A program made the translations under genes and the position numbers. The notes beneath the pieces were generated by a model. That model had not been told where the DNA came from and searched no databases. It saw nothing but the letters and a program-made list of their open reading frames with translations. 64,000 nt of DNA from Hyphomicrobiales bacterium (GTDB lineage Bacteria; Pseudomonadota; Alphaproteobacteria; Rhizobiales; Rhizobiaceae). The DNA is taken from assembly GCA_900468535.1 (NCBI GenBank), contig UBTY01000022.1:20851-84850 (forward strand). The letters run 5' to 3'. Below, piece by piece: positions 8,162-18,663 of the stretch (position 1 is its first letter; each line of letters starts with the position of its first letter).

Positions 8162-9747
8162 CATCAGACAGCAAGTCCGTCAAAGGCTCCTGTCCCTATT
8201 GCGGCGTCGGCTGCGGCATCGTCATGGAAATCAAGGACAACCGTGTGGTCAAGGTGTCCGGTGACAAGACACACCCGACGAACTTCGGACGGCTGTGCAC
8301 CAAGGGCAACACGTGCGGCCAGGCGATCGCCGAATCTGGTCGGATGGACAGGGCGCATATGCGCTCCACACGGGGTCAGGATCAGCTTCCAGTTTCCGTC
8401 GACAAGGCGATCAGTGAGACCGCTCGGCGCTTGAAGACAATCATCGAACGCGATGGGCCGGACGCTGTTTCCTTCTATGTCTCTGGTCAGATGTCGCTGG
8501 AGGCGCAATACCTCGCAAACAAGCTCGCCAAGGGTTTCATACGGACAAAACACATCGAATCCAATTCGCGGCTCTGCATGGCAAGTGCTGGCAGCGGCTA
8601 CAAGCTTTCGCTGGGGTCCGACGGCCCGCCCGGCTCGTATCAGGATTTCGACAAGGCCGATCTGTTCTTCGTGATCGGGGCCAACATGGCCGACTGCCAT
8701 CCGATCCTGTTCCTTCGTATGATGGATCGCGTCAAGCAGGGAGCGCGGCTGATCGTGGTCGATCCGCGGCGAAGCGCCACCGCGGACAAGGCCAGTCTCT
8801 TCCTGCAGGTGAGGCCAGGGACTGATCTGGCGCTGCTCAACGGGCTCCTCCATCTGATCGTCAAGAATGGTCACACGGACCCTGCCTTCGTCGCCGAATT
8901 CACCGACGGCTGGGAGCAGATGCCGGACTTTCTGGCCGAGTATTCGCCAGAGAAGGTCTCCGAGATCACAGGAATTCCGGCCAGCGACATCATCAAGGCG
9001 GCGGAAATGATCGGCACGTCGCCCGAGGTGATGAGCTGCTGGACGATGGGTCTGAACCAGAGCACACACGGCACCTGGAACACCAATGCGATCTGCAATC
9101 TGCATCTTGCCATGGGTAAGATCTGTCGTCCGGGCAGTGGTCCGTTTTCCCTGACGGGTCAGCCGAACGCGATGGGTGGCCGGGAAATGGGCTATATGGG
9201 GCCGGGGCTTCCGGGCCAGCGTTCGACTCTTGTCGAAGCAGATCGCGCCTTCACGGAAGAACTCTGGAAGATCCCGCACGGCAGTTTGCGCGCAGAGGCG
9301 GGAGCAGGAACCGTCTCCATGTTCGAGGAGATGGCTGCCGGCTCGATCAAGGCTTGCTGGATCATCTGCACCAATCCGGTTGCGTCAGTCGCAAACCGCG
9401 ACAATGTCATCCGCGCATTGAAGTCCGCCGAACTGGTTGTGACGCAGGACGCTTACCTCGATACCGAAACCAATATCTACGCCGACATCCTCTTGCCCGG
9501 CGCCCTCTGGGCGGAAGGCGACAGCGTAATGATCAATTCCGAGCGCAACATGACGCTGACCCCGAAGGCCATTGACCCGCCTGGCGAAGCTTTGCCCGAT
9601 TGGCTGATCATCGCGCGGGTCGCCTGCGAAATGGGTTATGCTGATGCTTTCGACTATGCTTCGTCGGCCGAGATCTTCGAGAGATCAAACAGGCATGGAA
9701 CCCGAAGACCGGCTATGACATCCGAGGGGCAAGCCATGAGCGGTTGA
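8158..9747 (+). CDS. nasA: Assimilatory nitrate reductase, catalytic molybdopterin part (5' part of a frameshifted fusion gene)
   Basis: 529 residues in frame. The N-terminus has the Fe4S4 site of the NapA/NasA class (Cys12, Cys15, Cys19, Cys47), followed by the molybdopterin oxidoreductase domain ([59 protein letters not shown]). The enzyme reduces nitrate to nitrite in the cytoplasm. From about residue 508 the reading frame departs from the family: EIFE is followed by RSNRHGT, while the other frame continues [16 protein letters not shown] and on into the next entry. One base is missing near 9679-9682. The GTG start overlaps the upstream stop. Without the shift the gene would span 8158-12347, about 1396 residues. 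Confidence 0.85.
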   Translation: MTSDSKSVKGSCPYCGVGCGIVMEIKDNRVVKVSGDKTHPTNFGRLCTKGNTCGQAIAESGRMDRAHMRSTRGQDQLPVSVDKAISETARRLKTIIERDGPDAVSFYVSGQMSLEAQYLANKLAKGFIRTKHIESNSRLCMASAGSGYKLSLGSDGPPGSYQDFDKADLFFVIGANMADCHPILFLRMMDRVKQGARLIVVDPRRSATADKASLFLQVRPGTDLALLNGLLHLIVKNGHTDPAFVAEFTDGWEQMPDFLAEYSPEKVSEITGIPASDIIKAAEMIGTSPEVMSCWTMGLNQSTHGTWNTNAICNLHLAMGKICRPGSGPFSLTGQPNAMGGREMGYMGPGLPGQRSTLVEADRAFTEELWKIPHGSLRAEAGAGTVSMFEEMAAGSIKACWIICTNPVASVANRDNVIRALKSAELVVTQDAYLDTETNIYADILLPGALWAEGDSVMINSERNMTLTPKAIDPPGEALPDWLIIARVACEMGYADAFDYASSAEIFERSNRHGTRRPAMTSEGQAMSG

Positions 9748-12347
9748 GGCTTGGACCTCTGCAATGGCCTATCGCCTCTCCCGAAGCCCTCGATCGCAAC
9801 CCAATTCGCTACATCAACGACGGCGTCAGCCAGGAGCGAAAGAGCACGACCGGGGGAGAGCAACCGCGGCTCAGCTTCGCGACTGCCTCCGGCAAGGCTG
9901 TGTTCTTTCCGCGCCCGCACATGGCGCCGGCGGAAATGCCCAGTCCGGAGTTTCCGATCGTGCTGAATACGGGTCGTCTGCAGCACCAGTGGCACACGAT
10001 GACGAAGACCGGCAAGATCCCGACGCTGAACAAGCTCAATCCCGGCCCCTTCGTGGAAATCCATCCCGAAGATGCCGCGGAGCTTGGTATCGCGGACAAG
10101 GACAGAATTGAGATTCGCTCCGCGCGTGGCAAGGCGATCCTGCCGGCCGTCGTCACCGACCGTGTCCTTCCGGGAAACTGTTTTGCACCTTTTCATTGGA
10201 ACGACAGTTTTGGTGACGACCTTGCCGTCAATGCTGTCACCAGCGATGCGGTCGATCAACTCTCGCTGCAGCCTGAATTCGAGTTCACTGCCGTTGCGAT
10301 CCGGCTCGTCGAAAAAGCGCTTCCATCCAAAGAAGAGATCCCCTCTGTGCATTCCCTGCCCAGTACGATAGCCGAGCCCGCGAAAGTCTCCTTGCCGCCC
10401 GTCGCACCGGAGGTTGCTGCGTTGAGTGCCCTGACGGGCATAGGCCTGGCGCCGGCTCCACAGTTTTCGCCGGCGGAGCAGATCTATCTCCAGGGCTTCA
10501 TGACTGGCGTCAACGCCTCGGTTGCCATGGGAACGTTGGATCTCCCGGTTTTACCGGACAGCGCTCCCATGGCAGAAGAGCGCCGGTTGCTCGTCGACGG
10601 CATGCTGGCAGGCCTCTTCTCGCGACGTCGCGTCAATTCCGTTGCGGCTGCCTTGCCGCCCTCGGTTCCCGTGATCAGTGCTTCGACAGAGACGACGGCT
10701 CCTGCCATTCTGATCGCGTGGGCGTCGCAGACCGGAAACGCTGAGACCGTAGCGTCAAATTTTGCAAAGCGTCTCGAGGCGAAAGGCCAAATCTATCGCC
10801 TGTCGCCGCTTGATACGTTATCGCTCGGCGATCTTGCCGGGGCGACGACTTGCTTGTTTTTCGTCAGCACATTCGGTGATGGTGATCCTCCGGACAACGG
10901 CGCCGAGTTCTGGAAAACCCTGAACGGTGAAGCGGCACCTCGCTTGGGCAATTTGCGTTACGCGGTGTGTGCGTTCGGAGACAGCAATTACGATCAGTTT
11001 TGTGGATTTGGACGCAAGCTCGACGAACGTCTTCAGGCTCTGGGCGCGCACCGTCTCGCGGAGCGAGTTGACTGCGAGCCGGAGTATGAAGCCTCGGTGA
11101 TGCCTTGGAGTGACCAGCTTTGCGAGATGTTGCAGCCGGCCAAGGTTCTCGAGTTTGCGGGTACGTCGTCCAAGACAGATGCAATAGTCATGGTGCGGCG
11201 GACATCCACCGTAGCCCTTCCACAAAAGCCCGCCTTCAGTCGAAAATCGCCCTATTCGTCCCGGCTGCTGGTGAACAAGCGTCTGACGTCGGATGAGAGC
11301 GCCAAGGAGATCAGACAATTCGCGTTCGACCTCGGCGAAGGAGAGCTCAGCTACGAGGCAGGTGATGCGCTGGGCGTTTGGCCGAGCAATTGCCCTACGC
11401 TGGTCGAAGAGATTTTGACGACGCTGAACCTGAGAGCCGACAGTCCTGTTTCGGTAGAGGGATTGGGTGGGCTGCCTCTCGAGGAGGCGCTCGAAAAGCA
11501 CTTCGAACTCGGACGAGCGAGTGGCGATTTCGTGAAATGGTGGGCTTCCGTATCAGGGAGCAATGTTCTGTCGGAGATCCACTCCGGCGAACGGGCGGAC
11601 GTTTCACGCTGGCTCTGGGGCAAGCAGATTGCCGACATCGTCTCAATAGCCCCGGCCGGTATCGGGGCACAGGAATTCATTGACAACCTGAAACGTCTGC
11701 AGCCGCGCCTCTACTCGATTTCCTCGAGCTCCAAGGTGTGCCCGAACGACGTTCACCTGACAGTCTCCGTTGTCAGATATGCGAATGGAAGAGCGAACCG
11801 GGCAGGGACCGCATCGGCGTTCCTCGCCGACCGGGCGGCGGCTGGCGACATTCCGATCTTCATTCAGCCTTCCGCGCATTTCCGGCCGCCAAACGATCCC
11901 GGCACGCCGGCGATCATGATAGGACCGGGAACTGGTATCGCCCCGTTCCGGGCATTCCTCCAGGAGCGCGAAGCGCGCGGCGCTAGAGGAAAGAACTGGT
12001 TGTTCTTCGGGGAACAGCATCAGGCCAGTGACTTCTACTATCGTGACGACCTCGAACGTTGGACAAAAAGCGGCCACCTGACGCGGTTGGACCTCGCCTT
12101 CTCTCGGGACCAGGATGCCAAAATCTACGTACAGCACCGAATGAGCGAGTACGGTGCCGAACTGTTTAAATGGCTAGAGGAGGGAGCTCACTTCTATGTT
12201 TGCGGTGATGCCAGCCGAATGGCGAAGGATGTCGAAGCGACGCTCAGGGAGATTGTCGCGTGTCACGGCAACATGTCCAGCATCAAGGCCGAGGAGTATG
12301 TAAAGGGGCTCGCGGCGGCAAAGCGATATGTGCGGGATGTCTACTGA
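9744..12347 (+). CDS. Nitrate reductase C-terminus fused to a CysJ-like flavoprotein reductase (3' part of a frameshifted fusion gene)
   Basis: 867 residues from the TTG at 9744, which is only where the frame happens to allow a start; the frame is open from the shift near 9680. Domains in order: molybdopterin dinucleotide-binding C-terminal domain (about 1-190), linker, flavodoxin-like FMN domain (about 322-465, [33 protein letters not shown]), FAD-binding reductase domain (about 505-700, RLYSISSS), and NADPH-binding domain (about 720-867, [25 protein letters not shown]). Together with the upstream part it would pass electrons NADPH-FAD-FMN-Mo in one polypeptide. Related single-chain fusions are annotated as bifunctional nitrate reductase/sulfite reductase flavoprotein alpha. 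No nirBD lies nearby. Confidence 0.85.
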   Translation: MRLGPLQWPIASPEALDRNPIRYINDGVSQERKSTTGGEQPRLSFATASGKAVFFPRPHMAPAEMPSPEFPIVLNTGRLQHQWHTMTKTGKIPTLNKLNPGPFVEIHPEDAAELGIADKDRIEIRSARGKAILPAVVTDRVLPGNCFAPFHWNDSFGDDLAVNAVTSDAVDQLSLQPEFEFTAVAIRLVEKALPSKEEIPSVHSLPSTIAEPAKVSLPPVAPEVAALSALTGIGLAPAPQFSPAEQIYLQGFMTGVNASVAMGTLDLPVLPDSAPMAEERRLLVDGMLAGLFSRRRVNSVAAALPPSVPVISASTETTAPAILIAWASQTGNAETVASNFAKRLEAKGQIYRLSPLDTLSLGDLAGATTCLFFVSTFGDGDPPDNGAEFWKTLNGEAAPRLGNLRYAVCAFGDSNYDQFCGFGRKLDERLQALGAHRLAERVDCEPEYEASVMPWSDQLCEMLQPAKVLEFAGTSSKTDAIVMVRRTSTVALPQKPAFSRKSPYSSRLLVNKRLTSDESAKEIRQFAFDLGEGELSYEAGDALGVWPSNCPTLVEEILTTLNLRADSPVSVEGLGGLPLEEALEKHFELGRASGDFVKWWASVSGSNVLSEIHSGERADVSRWLWGKQIADIVSIAPAGIGAQEFIDNLKRLQPRLYSISSSSKVCPNDVHLTVSVVRYANGRANRAGTASAFLADRAAAGDIPIFIQPSAHFRPPNDPGTPAIMIGPGTGIAPFRAFLQEREARGARGKNWLFFGEQHQASDFYYRDDLERWTKSGHLTRLDLAFSRDQDAKIYVQHRMSEYGAELFKWLEEGAHFYVCGDASRMAKDVEATLREIVACHGNMSSIKAEEYVKGLAAAKRYVRDVY

Positions 12348-12384
12348 TTGCGCCTGAAGGCCGTTGAGCCAAGGCCTCGACGAT

Positions 12385-12418
12385 CCAGGCGGACCCACTC
12401 GATCCGCCTGGTTGTTTT
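12385..12418 (+). terminator. Intrinsic terminator after the nitrate reductase operon
   Basis: Perfect 9-bp stem (CCAGGCGGA with TCCGCCTGG), nine-base loop, then TTGTTTT. It lies between the convergent nitrate reductase and cupredoxin genes. On the opposite strand no U-run follows, so it most likely serves the plus-strand operon. Confidence 0.75.
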
Positions 12419-12424
12419 GCAGGC

Positions 12425-12745
12425 TTACTCGTTTATGCGAATGCGACCGCGCATGTTCGGATGGAAGCGGCAATAGTAATCGGCGGACGCGGCCCCCGTT
12501 ACGATCGTCGACGCAGATTTGTGAGGAGGGATTATCACATCGAACGCGCCATCGGCCGTCGCGGTATGTGCCATGACATCCTTGTTGATCCATTCGATCG
12601 TATCGCCGACGTGGGCATCAACCACCGCCGGCGAAAAGACCAACTTCTCGACAGTGATCGTGATGGTCGCCGCATCGACCGGAAACACCGGCATGACTAC
12701 CGCGAGGACTGCTCCGAGAACCGCATTCTGATGAACTGAGGGCAT
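12425..12745 (-). CDS. Small periplasmic cupredoxin (plastocyanin/amicyanin-like)
   Basis: 106 residues. A signal peptide (about residues 1-25) precedes a single cupredoxin domain with a complete type 1 copper ligand set: His60, Cys92, His95 and Met98 (motif C-x2-H-x2-M). It is therefore probably a periplasmic blue copper electron carrier. AGGGA precedes the ATG. It sits 9 bp after the DUF4142 gene and downstream of an ECF sigma factor in the same direction, so the three are likely co-transcribed. Its redox partners are unknown. Confidence 0.85.
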   Translation of the reverse strand: MPSVHQNAVLGAVLAVVMPVFPVDAATITITVEKLVFSPAVVDAHVGDTIEWINKDVMAHTATADGAFDVIIPPHKSASTIVTGAASADYYCRFHPNMRGRIRINE

Positions 12746-12754
12746 CGTCGTTCC

Positions 12755-13276
12755 CTATTTCAGCTGCATGGCAACATGTTCGGCATGTTGCTCGTGTCCC
12801 TGAAAAACCTTGAGTCCGGTCTGCAAGAGATCCTTCAGTTCGGCGTTCTTCGCCGATGGGATCAGCAGGGTTTCGAGGGCGCCGTTGACCTGCTTGTGGT
12901 AGGCGACTTCGTTTTCCACGTAGGCCTTGTCGAAGGCGGCGCCCTTCAGCTTCGCGAGCTTGTCCCGCTCCGTCGCGGCCGCTGATGCCAGCGACTTGCT
13001 GGTGTCGTTATCCTCGGGCGTGACGTTGAGTTTCTTGACCAGATCAAGAGCCTGCTTGTTTACGGCCTCATGGTCGCGAAGCATGTCCTTGGCAAAGGCA
13101 ATCACTTCCTTGTTCTTGGAGATTTTGAGCGCCTGATTGGCGGCATCGATGTCGATTGCACCCGCCGTGTAGGCGATATGGGCGATCTGGGGATCAGTGG
13201 GTGCAGCACCAGCGGCAAGGGCCGCTGTGCTGAGAAGGCAGATTGCGGCGAAAGCCGAGCTTAGTCGAACGAACAT
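12755..13276 (-). CDS. DUF4142 family periplasmic protein
   Basis: 173 residues from the ATG at 13276, which has GAGGAG nine bases upstream; an ATG 15 bases earlier overlaps that ribosome site. A signal peptide ending near AALAAGA is followed by a long helical ferritin-like DUF4142 domain (AGAIDIDAANQAL, FAKDMLRDHEAVNKQAL, YVENEVAYHKQV, GHEQHAEHV). Function of the family is not established, although it is often found with stress genes. It is the middle gene between the sigma factor and the cupredoxin. Confidence 0.85.
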   Translation of the reverse strand: MFVRLSSAFAAICLLSTAALAAGAAPTDPQIAHIAYTAGAIDIDAANQALKISKNKEVIAFAKDMLRDHEAVNKQALDLVKKLNVTPEDNDTSKSLASAAATERDKLAKLKGAAFDKAYVENEVAYHKQVNGALETLLIPSAKNAELKDLLQTGLKVFQGHEQHAEHVAMQLK

Positions 13277-13361
13277 CTGAGAGCTCCTCATTCCGGCAGA
13301 TCATGCCGGTTCGTGTTGGTGACCCTCATTGGATGTCGATCGCGCGCCGACGTTCCGGAAA

Positions 13362-14057
13362 TTATTGCTCGATGCCCAGACGCTGCATCACGTTTGCGGT
13401 CAGCCTGTCACAGCGCTTGCCCGCAAACGGAAAGGCGTCGAGCAGCACCGGACCGATACGATTGTCTATATGCCGGCGCAGGAGATCTCTCGCTCGGTGC
13501 AGCCTTGATCGCACAGTCGCCGGCTTGATCATCAGAAGCTCAGCCGTCTCTTCGACGCTCAGCCCTTCGATGACCCTCGCGACGAAAACAAGCCGGAACG
13601 TGTCAGGAAGCTCGTCGGTTGCGTCTTCCACCAACTGCAGGATTTGTCTCTGTGCCATCGTTTTTTCTGGATCTTCGAGCGTCGCGTTGCCTGGGAACCG
13701 GACGACTTCGGCACCATTGCCTTCGAAGTGGAACTGGACCTCTTTTGCGCGTGAGGATTTACGAAGGCGCCCAAGCGCCTCGTTGCGGACAATCTGGTGC
13801 AGCCATGTCGATAGAGAGGCTTCCCTTCGAAAGCTCTCCAAATGCTTGAACGCCTGGAGATAGGCCTCTTGAACTGCGTCCTCTGCCAGGGCGTCATCAC
13901 GCAGTATGGCTCGCGCGATGCGATAGAGTCGCTGATTGTAGCGGCGCATCACCGTCTGGTAGGCGTCGGGATCCTTGTTCAACATCCGTTGGATAAGGGC
14001 GGCATCATCGTCATTTTTAACGGGCGGTTGAACTGCAACGACAGTGTTCTGCACCAT
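13362..14057 (-). CDS. ECF-type RNA polymerase sigma factor
   Basis: 231 residues from the ATG at 14057, which has GAGGAG three to four bases upstream; the open frame runs further back to 14243 without a better start. Region 2 (about residues 25-95: YNQRLYRIARAILRDDALAEDAVQEAYLQAFKHLESFR, then STWLHQIVRNEALGRLRK) and region 4 (about 150-205: LPDTFRLVFVARVIEGLSVEETAELLMIKPATVRSRLHRAR) are both present. No anti-sigma factor gene is adjacent; the next genes in the operon encode DUF4142 and cupredoxin proteins, which may be its targets. The signal sensed is unknown. Confidence 0.92.
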   Translation of the reverse strand: MVQNTVVAVQPPVKNDDDAALIQRMLNKDPDAYQTVMRRYNQRLYRIARAILRDDALAEDAVQEAYLQAFKHLESFRREASLSTWLHQIVRNEALGRLRKSSRAKEVQFHFEGNGAEVVRFPGNATLEDPEKTMAQRQILQLVEDATDELPDTFRLVFVARVIEGLSVEETAELLMIKPATVRSRLHRARDLLRRHIDNRIGPVLLDAFPFAGKRCDRLTANVMQRLGIEQ

Positions 14058-14452
14058 GGTCTCCTCGATCAAATAGAACATTGGATGCCGGCAGAGACGA
14101 AATGTTCCGGGCAAGCCTAACTCAAGAACTTCTATTCGTGACACCCGGGCTCGCAACGTGACAGGTCGTAGGGCAGAGCCTCGCGAAGGTCCAACACATC
14201 CCATAAGATAACGCGATTCCCCGAAGTTCCCTCTCTCAAGCACTTAACCGATTTGGGCAGGGTGCCACCGGTTCAGATCCCTTCAAGAGCAGCTGATCCG
14301 CGACCTTTATTTTCCAACCCTCCCAAGGGTTCACCATCCTAGATCAACCCGAGCTTTCCTATGGACTTCTTTATTTGCCCGATCGCGAAACATCCGGGGG
14401 CTAAACGTGGTATAGCAGGTTGCGGCACGATCAGGTGCCCATGGAGATGGCC
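14058..14452. other. Intergenic stretch, no gene seen
   Basis: About 395 bases between the sigma factor and the broken monooxygenase gene. It must hold the sigma gene promoter. A short segment near 14265-14300 looks like a tRNA T-arm (GGTTCAGATCCC) but its flanks do not pair. I see no supportable gene. Confidence 0.5.
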
Positions 14453-14754
14453 ATGACCAAATTCGCACTTTACGTTCCGAAGCAAAATCCGGCAAGGAAC
14501 AGGAGGTCGCCGATTTCCTGAGATCAGCAATACCTCTCGTCAACGCGGAGCCGGGCACGATTTCCTGGTATGCGATCCAGGAAGGCCCAAGCTCGTTTGC
14601 AATCTTCGATACGTTCGACGATGAGGACGGAAGGGATGCCCACCTCAACGGCCAGGTCGCTGCGGCTTTAATGGCGAAGGCCTCCGAAGGCGAGTTATTC
14701 GCCAAGCCACCACAGATCCACAAGTTATCCATTATCGTCGATAAGCGGTCGTAA
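14453..14754 (+). pseudogene. Antibiotic biosynthesis monooxygenase (ABM)/quinol monooxygenase-like gene, frameshifted
   Basis: The ATG at 14453 follows GGAG and starts MTKFALYV; after about ten codons the frame breaks (near 14480-14485) and would stop at about 14519. In the next frame the ABM domain continues to a TAA at 14754: SGKEQEVADFLRSAIPL, then AEPGTISWYAIQEGPSSFAIFDTF, DAHLNGQVAAAL and IHKLSIIVDKRS. The intact product would be about 100 residues, the normal length. A single lost base, or a loss of four, explains the break. Such proteins are small cytoplasmic dimers related to YgiN; the substrate is unknown. Confidence 0.7.
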
Positions 14755-14856
14755 GTGTCGGGCTGTTGTCGCGGTCATTCGTGGCGCGCTTTTCTTCGCC
14801 GGAGAAGGCAGAAAGGTTGAGTGCTCTAGCCAATCCCTTCAGGTCAGTCTGGCGAG

Positions 14857-15297
14857 CTATTGCCCGATGCCGCTCGTGGCAGCGTCGTTGAGAAGAGTGG
14901 TCAATGCGGTGACAAGCTGGGCATGAACAAAAGGCTTCTGAAGTAGAATGCTATTGGGAACGCCTTGGGCCGCCCATTCCTTGGCGCTGTCCCCGGTCAT
15001 ATAGATTACCGGCATGAGCGGCTGCAGTTCACGCGCCCGGCGCGCCAAATCCCAACCGTCTGCTTCACCCGGCATTCTTACATCGGTTAGCAGGGCGCAA
15101 AAGCGGTCCGCGTCCTCCTCCAAAGCACGGATAGCTTCGTCCGCGCTCGATACCGCGAGGTGCTCGAAGCCGGCTTCTGTCACCACATCTTCGAGATTTG
15201 CTCTGATGAGAGATTCATCTTCAGCGATAAGAACAAGCAGCTTGCTCCCGTCTGTGCTGATGATTTTCTCAGATGTCTCTGCGGAATCATCGACCAT
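14857..15297 (-). CDS. Stand-alone response regulator receiver protein
   Basis: 146 residues from the ATG at 15297, which has AGGA about ten bases upstream. A short N-terminal tail is followed by a single CheY-like receiver domain: acidic pair ED in LIAEDES, phosphoacceptor Asp in LLTDVRMPG, switch Thr in MTGDS and Lys in LQKPF. There is no output domain. Rhizobia encode many such single-domain receivers; no histidine kinase is adjacent, so the partner is unknown. Confidence 0.88.
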   Translation of the reverse strand: MVDDSAETSEKIISTDGSKLLVLIAEDESLIRANLEDVVTEAGFEHLAVSSADEAIRALEEDADRFCALLTDVRMPGEADGWDLARRARELQPLMPVIYMTGDSAKEWAAQGVPNSILLQKPFVHAQLVTALTTLLNDAATSGIGQ

Positions 15298-15715
15298 GAA
15301 CTCGTCCTGCATTGGCAGGCGGGAGCTCGTAGCCCTCAGCCGCCAGCGCCTACGAATTCGTTTGCTGACGATCACCAACACATAGAGCATCTCGGTGGTT
15401 TGTCCATCCTCGCCCACAGCAGAAAGTGAGAAGTGGTCGGAGACCCCGTAGCGTCATGATCCATCATTCGTGGGGCTTCATCGTTGCTTGACTGCGAGAT
15501 CGGACAGGCTAGCAGCACCGATGCAAGCTGTCGGTGTCAATCAGACTTCCAGGTGCTCCCTGCGCCCGCAGATCTCGGCTTCTTTCCGGTCGAACTCATC
15601 TGTGTGTCCGTCACCCAACGATCCGTCGCGACTGTGGCTGGGGTTGCTGACCAACGATGAGGTAAAGGAGCTAAGTCTTCCCAATCGAGAAGGCCGTTTC
15701 GGTGGGCAATGATTT
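15298..15715. other. Intergenic stretch, no gene seen
   Basis: About 418 bases between the receiver gene and the amidase remnant. Open frames on both strands are short, lack ribosome sites and have no recognisable domain. Confidence 0.5.
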
Positions 15716-17117
15716 TCAGAGCGTGGGGTGCAGGACGCGCGTTGAGCTAACGCTCTCCAGCAGTGAGGCGACATGAAGGATGGTCGACTCTGCCTGCCAC
15801 GCGCCGACGATCTGGATGTTGATCGGCAAGGCTTCGCCGCTGGTGCCGAACCGCATCGAGACGCCGGGAAGGTCAGTGACGTTCAGCGGCACGGTCGCGC
15901 CCTGCAGGTATGTCGCATCGACCTTCTGTCCGTCGATCACGAACTCTTCATCCCTGTGCTTGTGGGCAGGGATCGGCAGCACGTGGGTGATCAAGGCGTT
16001 GTAGCGGGAGAAGTAGTCGGCGTAGCCGTTCGGCGGCCTGCCGGCCCCGACATAGTCCGCCATCGAGGTGTCTGGCAGTGACAGCATCGTCTTCGGCATC
16101 TTGTAGAGCTCGTCCTCTCGACGACCTGCGGTCGCCTCGCGGAAGGCGGGCTTCATCTCCATGACATGCAGACGGTTGAAGAGGTCCAGGGCAAAATCCT
16201 TCTCGAGTGCTGGGATGCCGACATGCTCGACTGAAAGGCCGATGTCCCGCAGTGCCACGGCTGCCGCCTTGACGGTAGCGACGACTTCCGGATCAACGGG
16301 GCCGAAGCCCGGTCCGACCATCCATCCGACGCGAAGCTGCCGGAAGGGCTGTCTACCGATCCCGGCATCGAATGGGACCTTGCTCGACGAGAAGGCATCC
16401 TGTCCGTCAGGACCTGCCAACTGCGAGAAGGCGAGGGCGACGTCGCGCACCGAGCGGGCCATCGGCCCAACGTGCCAGAAGCGACGTGGTGCACGCGGCC
16501 AGATGCCTGTCATCGGGACACGGCCGTGCGTCGCCTTCATCGAGGTGATCCCGGTTTGGGCAGCCGGCCCCCGCACGGAGATCGCGAGGTCCGTGCCCAG
16601 TCCGAGTGGCGACATGCCGGCGGCGATGGCGGCAGATTCACCGCCGCTCGATCCGCCCGGCGTCCGCTCCAGATCCCACGGGTTGTTGGAGTGCACGGAC
16701 AGCAGGTTGTCGCTTTCGATCCAGTAAGAGAACTCCGGCAGGTTGGTCTTGGCGAGCAGAATGCCGCCTGCCTTCTTCAGCCGGGCCACGCTGGTCGTGT
16801 CGCGGTCGGGCAAACGCCCCTTGAAGATTGGCGAGCCGCGCTGCGTCATTACTCCTTCAGTATCGATGGATACCTTTGGCTATGAATCGCACGCCATGCA
16901 ACGGACCAAGCTCGTCGCTCGCAAGCACAGCAGCTTCAGCCTCTCGCGCTGAATCGAGCGCTGCATCGGCGACTGTAACGGTCGCATTGACCTTGGGATC
17001 GATCACTTCGATGCGATCGAGATGCGCCTGTACCCCCTCGACGGGCAATATCTCCTTGCCGCGGATGAATTGGGCAGGGGTGGTGGCGTCGGAACAGATC
17101 AGTAGTTCGTTGCTCAT
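15716..17117 (-). pseudogene. Amidase signature family hydrolase, frameshifted
   Basis: The N-terminal part (16857-17117, MSNELLICSDATTPAQFIRG to GPLHGVRFIAKG) and the C-terminal part (15716-16849) are one amidase split by a +1 shift near 16855-16862: in the shifted frame the expected SIDTEGVMTQRGSPIFKGR follows directly. The intact length would be about 466 residues, as in the family. The catalytic lysine lies in the FIAK segment and the nucleophile serine region GGSSGG and SVRGPAAQTG are present, although the usual GGSIR reads AISVR. Amidases hydrolyse C-N amide bonds; the substrate here is unknown. It may be a true pseudogene or a sequence error. Confidence 0.8.
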
Positions 17118-17270
17118 GGTGCTCTCGCTAACTAACCAGAGCTGGGATTGATTAATTCGGCCGCAGGCTGACGATGAGATGACTATTTCGGTTTCCGCAC
17201 AGCGCTAAAAAGTCGGCAGCTGGAACCCAAATATGCCCGGAGACGTTCAAGATATTGGACGGAGGTGATA

Positions 17271-18383
17271 TTGGATAACCAGCCATACGAGAGGGAAGGT
17301 AGACAACACACGAGCCGTTTCTCGGGCCTCCCGATTTCGAACTGGGCCATCAAAGGGCTCTTTATATATTCCTCCGTTCTTTGCCTGAGCCTCGGCAAGG
17401 ATTTCTTCGTGCCAATTGTGTTCGCTTTCCTACTGGCGCAGGTTTTTAGTCCGATCCGCCGTTTCTTCGATCGTATCGGCGTGCATCCCGCCTTGACGTC
17501 CGTCATCATTGTGGGCCTACTTGTCATCGGGATAACTGCCATCACCGGCGCAATCATCGTGCCGGTCAGCGGATATCTCCATAATCTACCTCGCATAGAG
17601 GAAGACCTGCAGACAAAGCTTTCCGGCATTTCCCAAGCGCTCTCCGGCGCGTTCAAAGCAAGTCGGCAGGTGGCAGATCTCCTGAAAAGCCATGCAGCCG
17701 ATGTTCAACAAGTTGAGCTGAGAGGCAACGGTCCCCTGACAAGCGCTGCACTGATTGTTCCAGCAATGCTGGGCCAAGTGCTTCTAACGCTTATCCTTTT
17801 GCTGTTTCTGCTGGCGTCTGGAGATCTGTTTTACGAAAAACTCGTCGAGGCTATGCCAACGGTGCAGGACAAACGCCGAGCTATGCAGATCGCCAGTGAC
17901 ATCGAAAGGCGCCTGTCGCGATATCTGCTCACGATTACGGTAATCAACGCGTCACTCGGCCTGGTCATCGGCATTTTGCTTTGGCTTATGGGGATGCCGA
18001 ATCCGATTCTCTTCGGTGTCATCGCATTCGCTTGCAATTTCGTTCCCTACCTCGGGCCCTTCGCTAGCCTTACGGCGGGCACAGCAGTGGCGCTGATTTC
18101 TTTCGATGGTATCGGCTTCTCCGCCGCCGTGGCAGGGATGTATCTGGTTATCATGGCCTTTGAAGGCCATATCGTCACGCCGTATTTCATTGGGCGGCGT
18201 TTGCAACTCAACACCGTTGTGGTGCTGATCGCAGTCTCGTTTTGGGCATGGTTGTGGTCGGTAATAGGAATGCTGTTGGCTGTTCCCCTCCTCGTGACCT
18301 TGAACGTTTTTTGTACTCATATTGCCGGTCTGCACGGGCTTGGCAATTTTTTGTCCGCCGGAGTTGACGAGTCGGGCAACTGA
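17271..18383 (+). CDS. AI-2E family (TqsA/PerM-like) membrane transporter
   Basis: 370 residues. Six to eight membrane segments in the AI-2E arrangement: an N-terminal hairpin (FFVPIVFAFLLAQVFSPIRRFFDRIGV), a soluble central region (about residues 100-160), then the conserved IGILLWLMGMPNPILFGVIAFACNFVPYLGPF and the C-terminal GRRLQLNTVVVLIAVSFWAWLWSVIGMLLAVPLL. I chose the TTG at 17271 because GGAGG (17261-17265) lies five bases upstream; the GTG at 17265 overlaps it. Some family members export autoinducer-2, others are Na+/H+ exchangers, so no substrate is assigned. Confidence 0.85.
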   Translation: MDNQPYEREGRQHTSRFSGLPISNWAIKGLFIYSSVLCLSLGKDFFVPIVFAFLLAQVFSPIRRFFDRIGVHPALTSVIIVGLLVIGITAITGAIIVPVSGYLHNLPRIEEDLQTKLSGISQALSGAFKASRQVADLLKSHAADVQQVELRGNGPLTSAALIVPAMLGQVLLTLILLLFLLASGDLFYEKLVEAMPTVQDKRRAMQIASDIERRLSRYLLTITVINASLGLVIGILLWLMGMPNPILFGVIAFACNFVPYLGPFASLTAGTAVALISFDGIGFSAAVAGMYLVIMAFEGHIVTPYFIGRRLQLNTVVVLIAVSFWAWLWSVIGMLLAVPLLVTLNVFCTHIAGLHGLGNFLSAGVDESGN

Positions 18384-18507
18384 GATGATGCGCCGACATG
18401 CCTTTGCCTTCGCCGCTCGGGCCACCCGGAAACCAAGATTTCAATCACATAGAGCATAGCGTGAACCCGCCGGCGACAAAGTTCGACGCACTGGTAAAGA
18501 ACGTATT

Positions 18508-18642
18508 TTGAGCTTTCCTGACATCACACCGCGGGAAAAGGTCGAACTGAATATGCTGCACGGCGTCTGCGTGAATTATGCCCGAAACCTGGCCCAATCG
18601 GGTGATAGGGGTTCTATAGCGCTTCTCAATAAAAAGGGTTGA
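18508..18642 (+). CDS. Possible 44-residue protein, unrecognised
   Basis: A TTG-initiated frame giving a soluble-looking peptide (REKVELNMLHGVCVNYARN in the middle) and ending LLNKKG. The frame is open back to 18460 without an ATG, so it could also be the tail of a decayed gene. No ribosome site is clear. It ends 22 bases before regulatory site B. Weak support. Confidence 0.25.
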   Translation: MSFPDITPREKVELNMLHGVCVNYARNLAQSGDRGSIALLNKKG

Positions 18643-18663
18643 ACCGCTAGGACTCCATGATTT

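Noticed and set aside
13243..13863. 206-residue open frame on the plus strand
   Set aside because: Antisense to the ECF sigma factor; no domain and Ser/Arg-rich shadow composition.
14262..14300. Second T-arm-like sequence
   Set aside because: The loop resembles GGTTCAGATCC but the stem does not pair and no cloverleaf fits.
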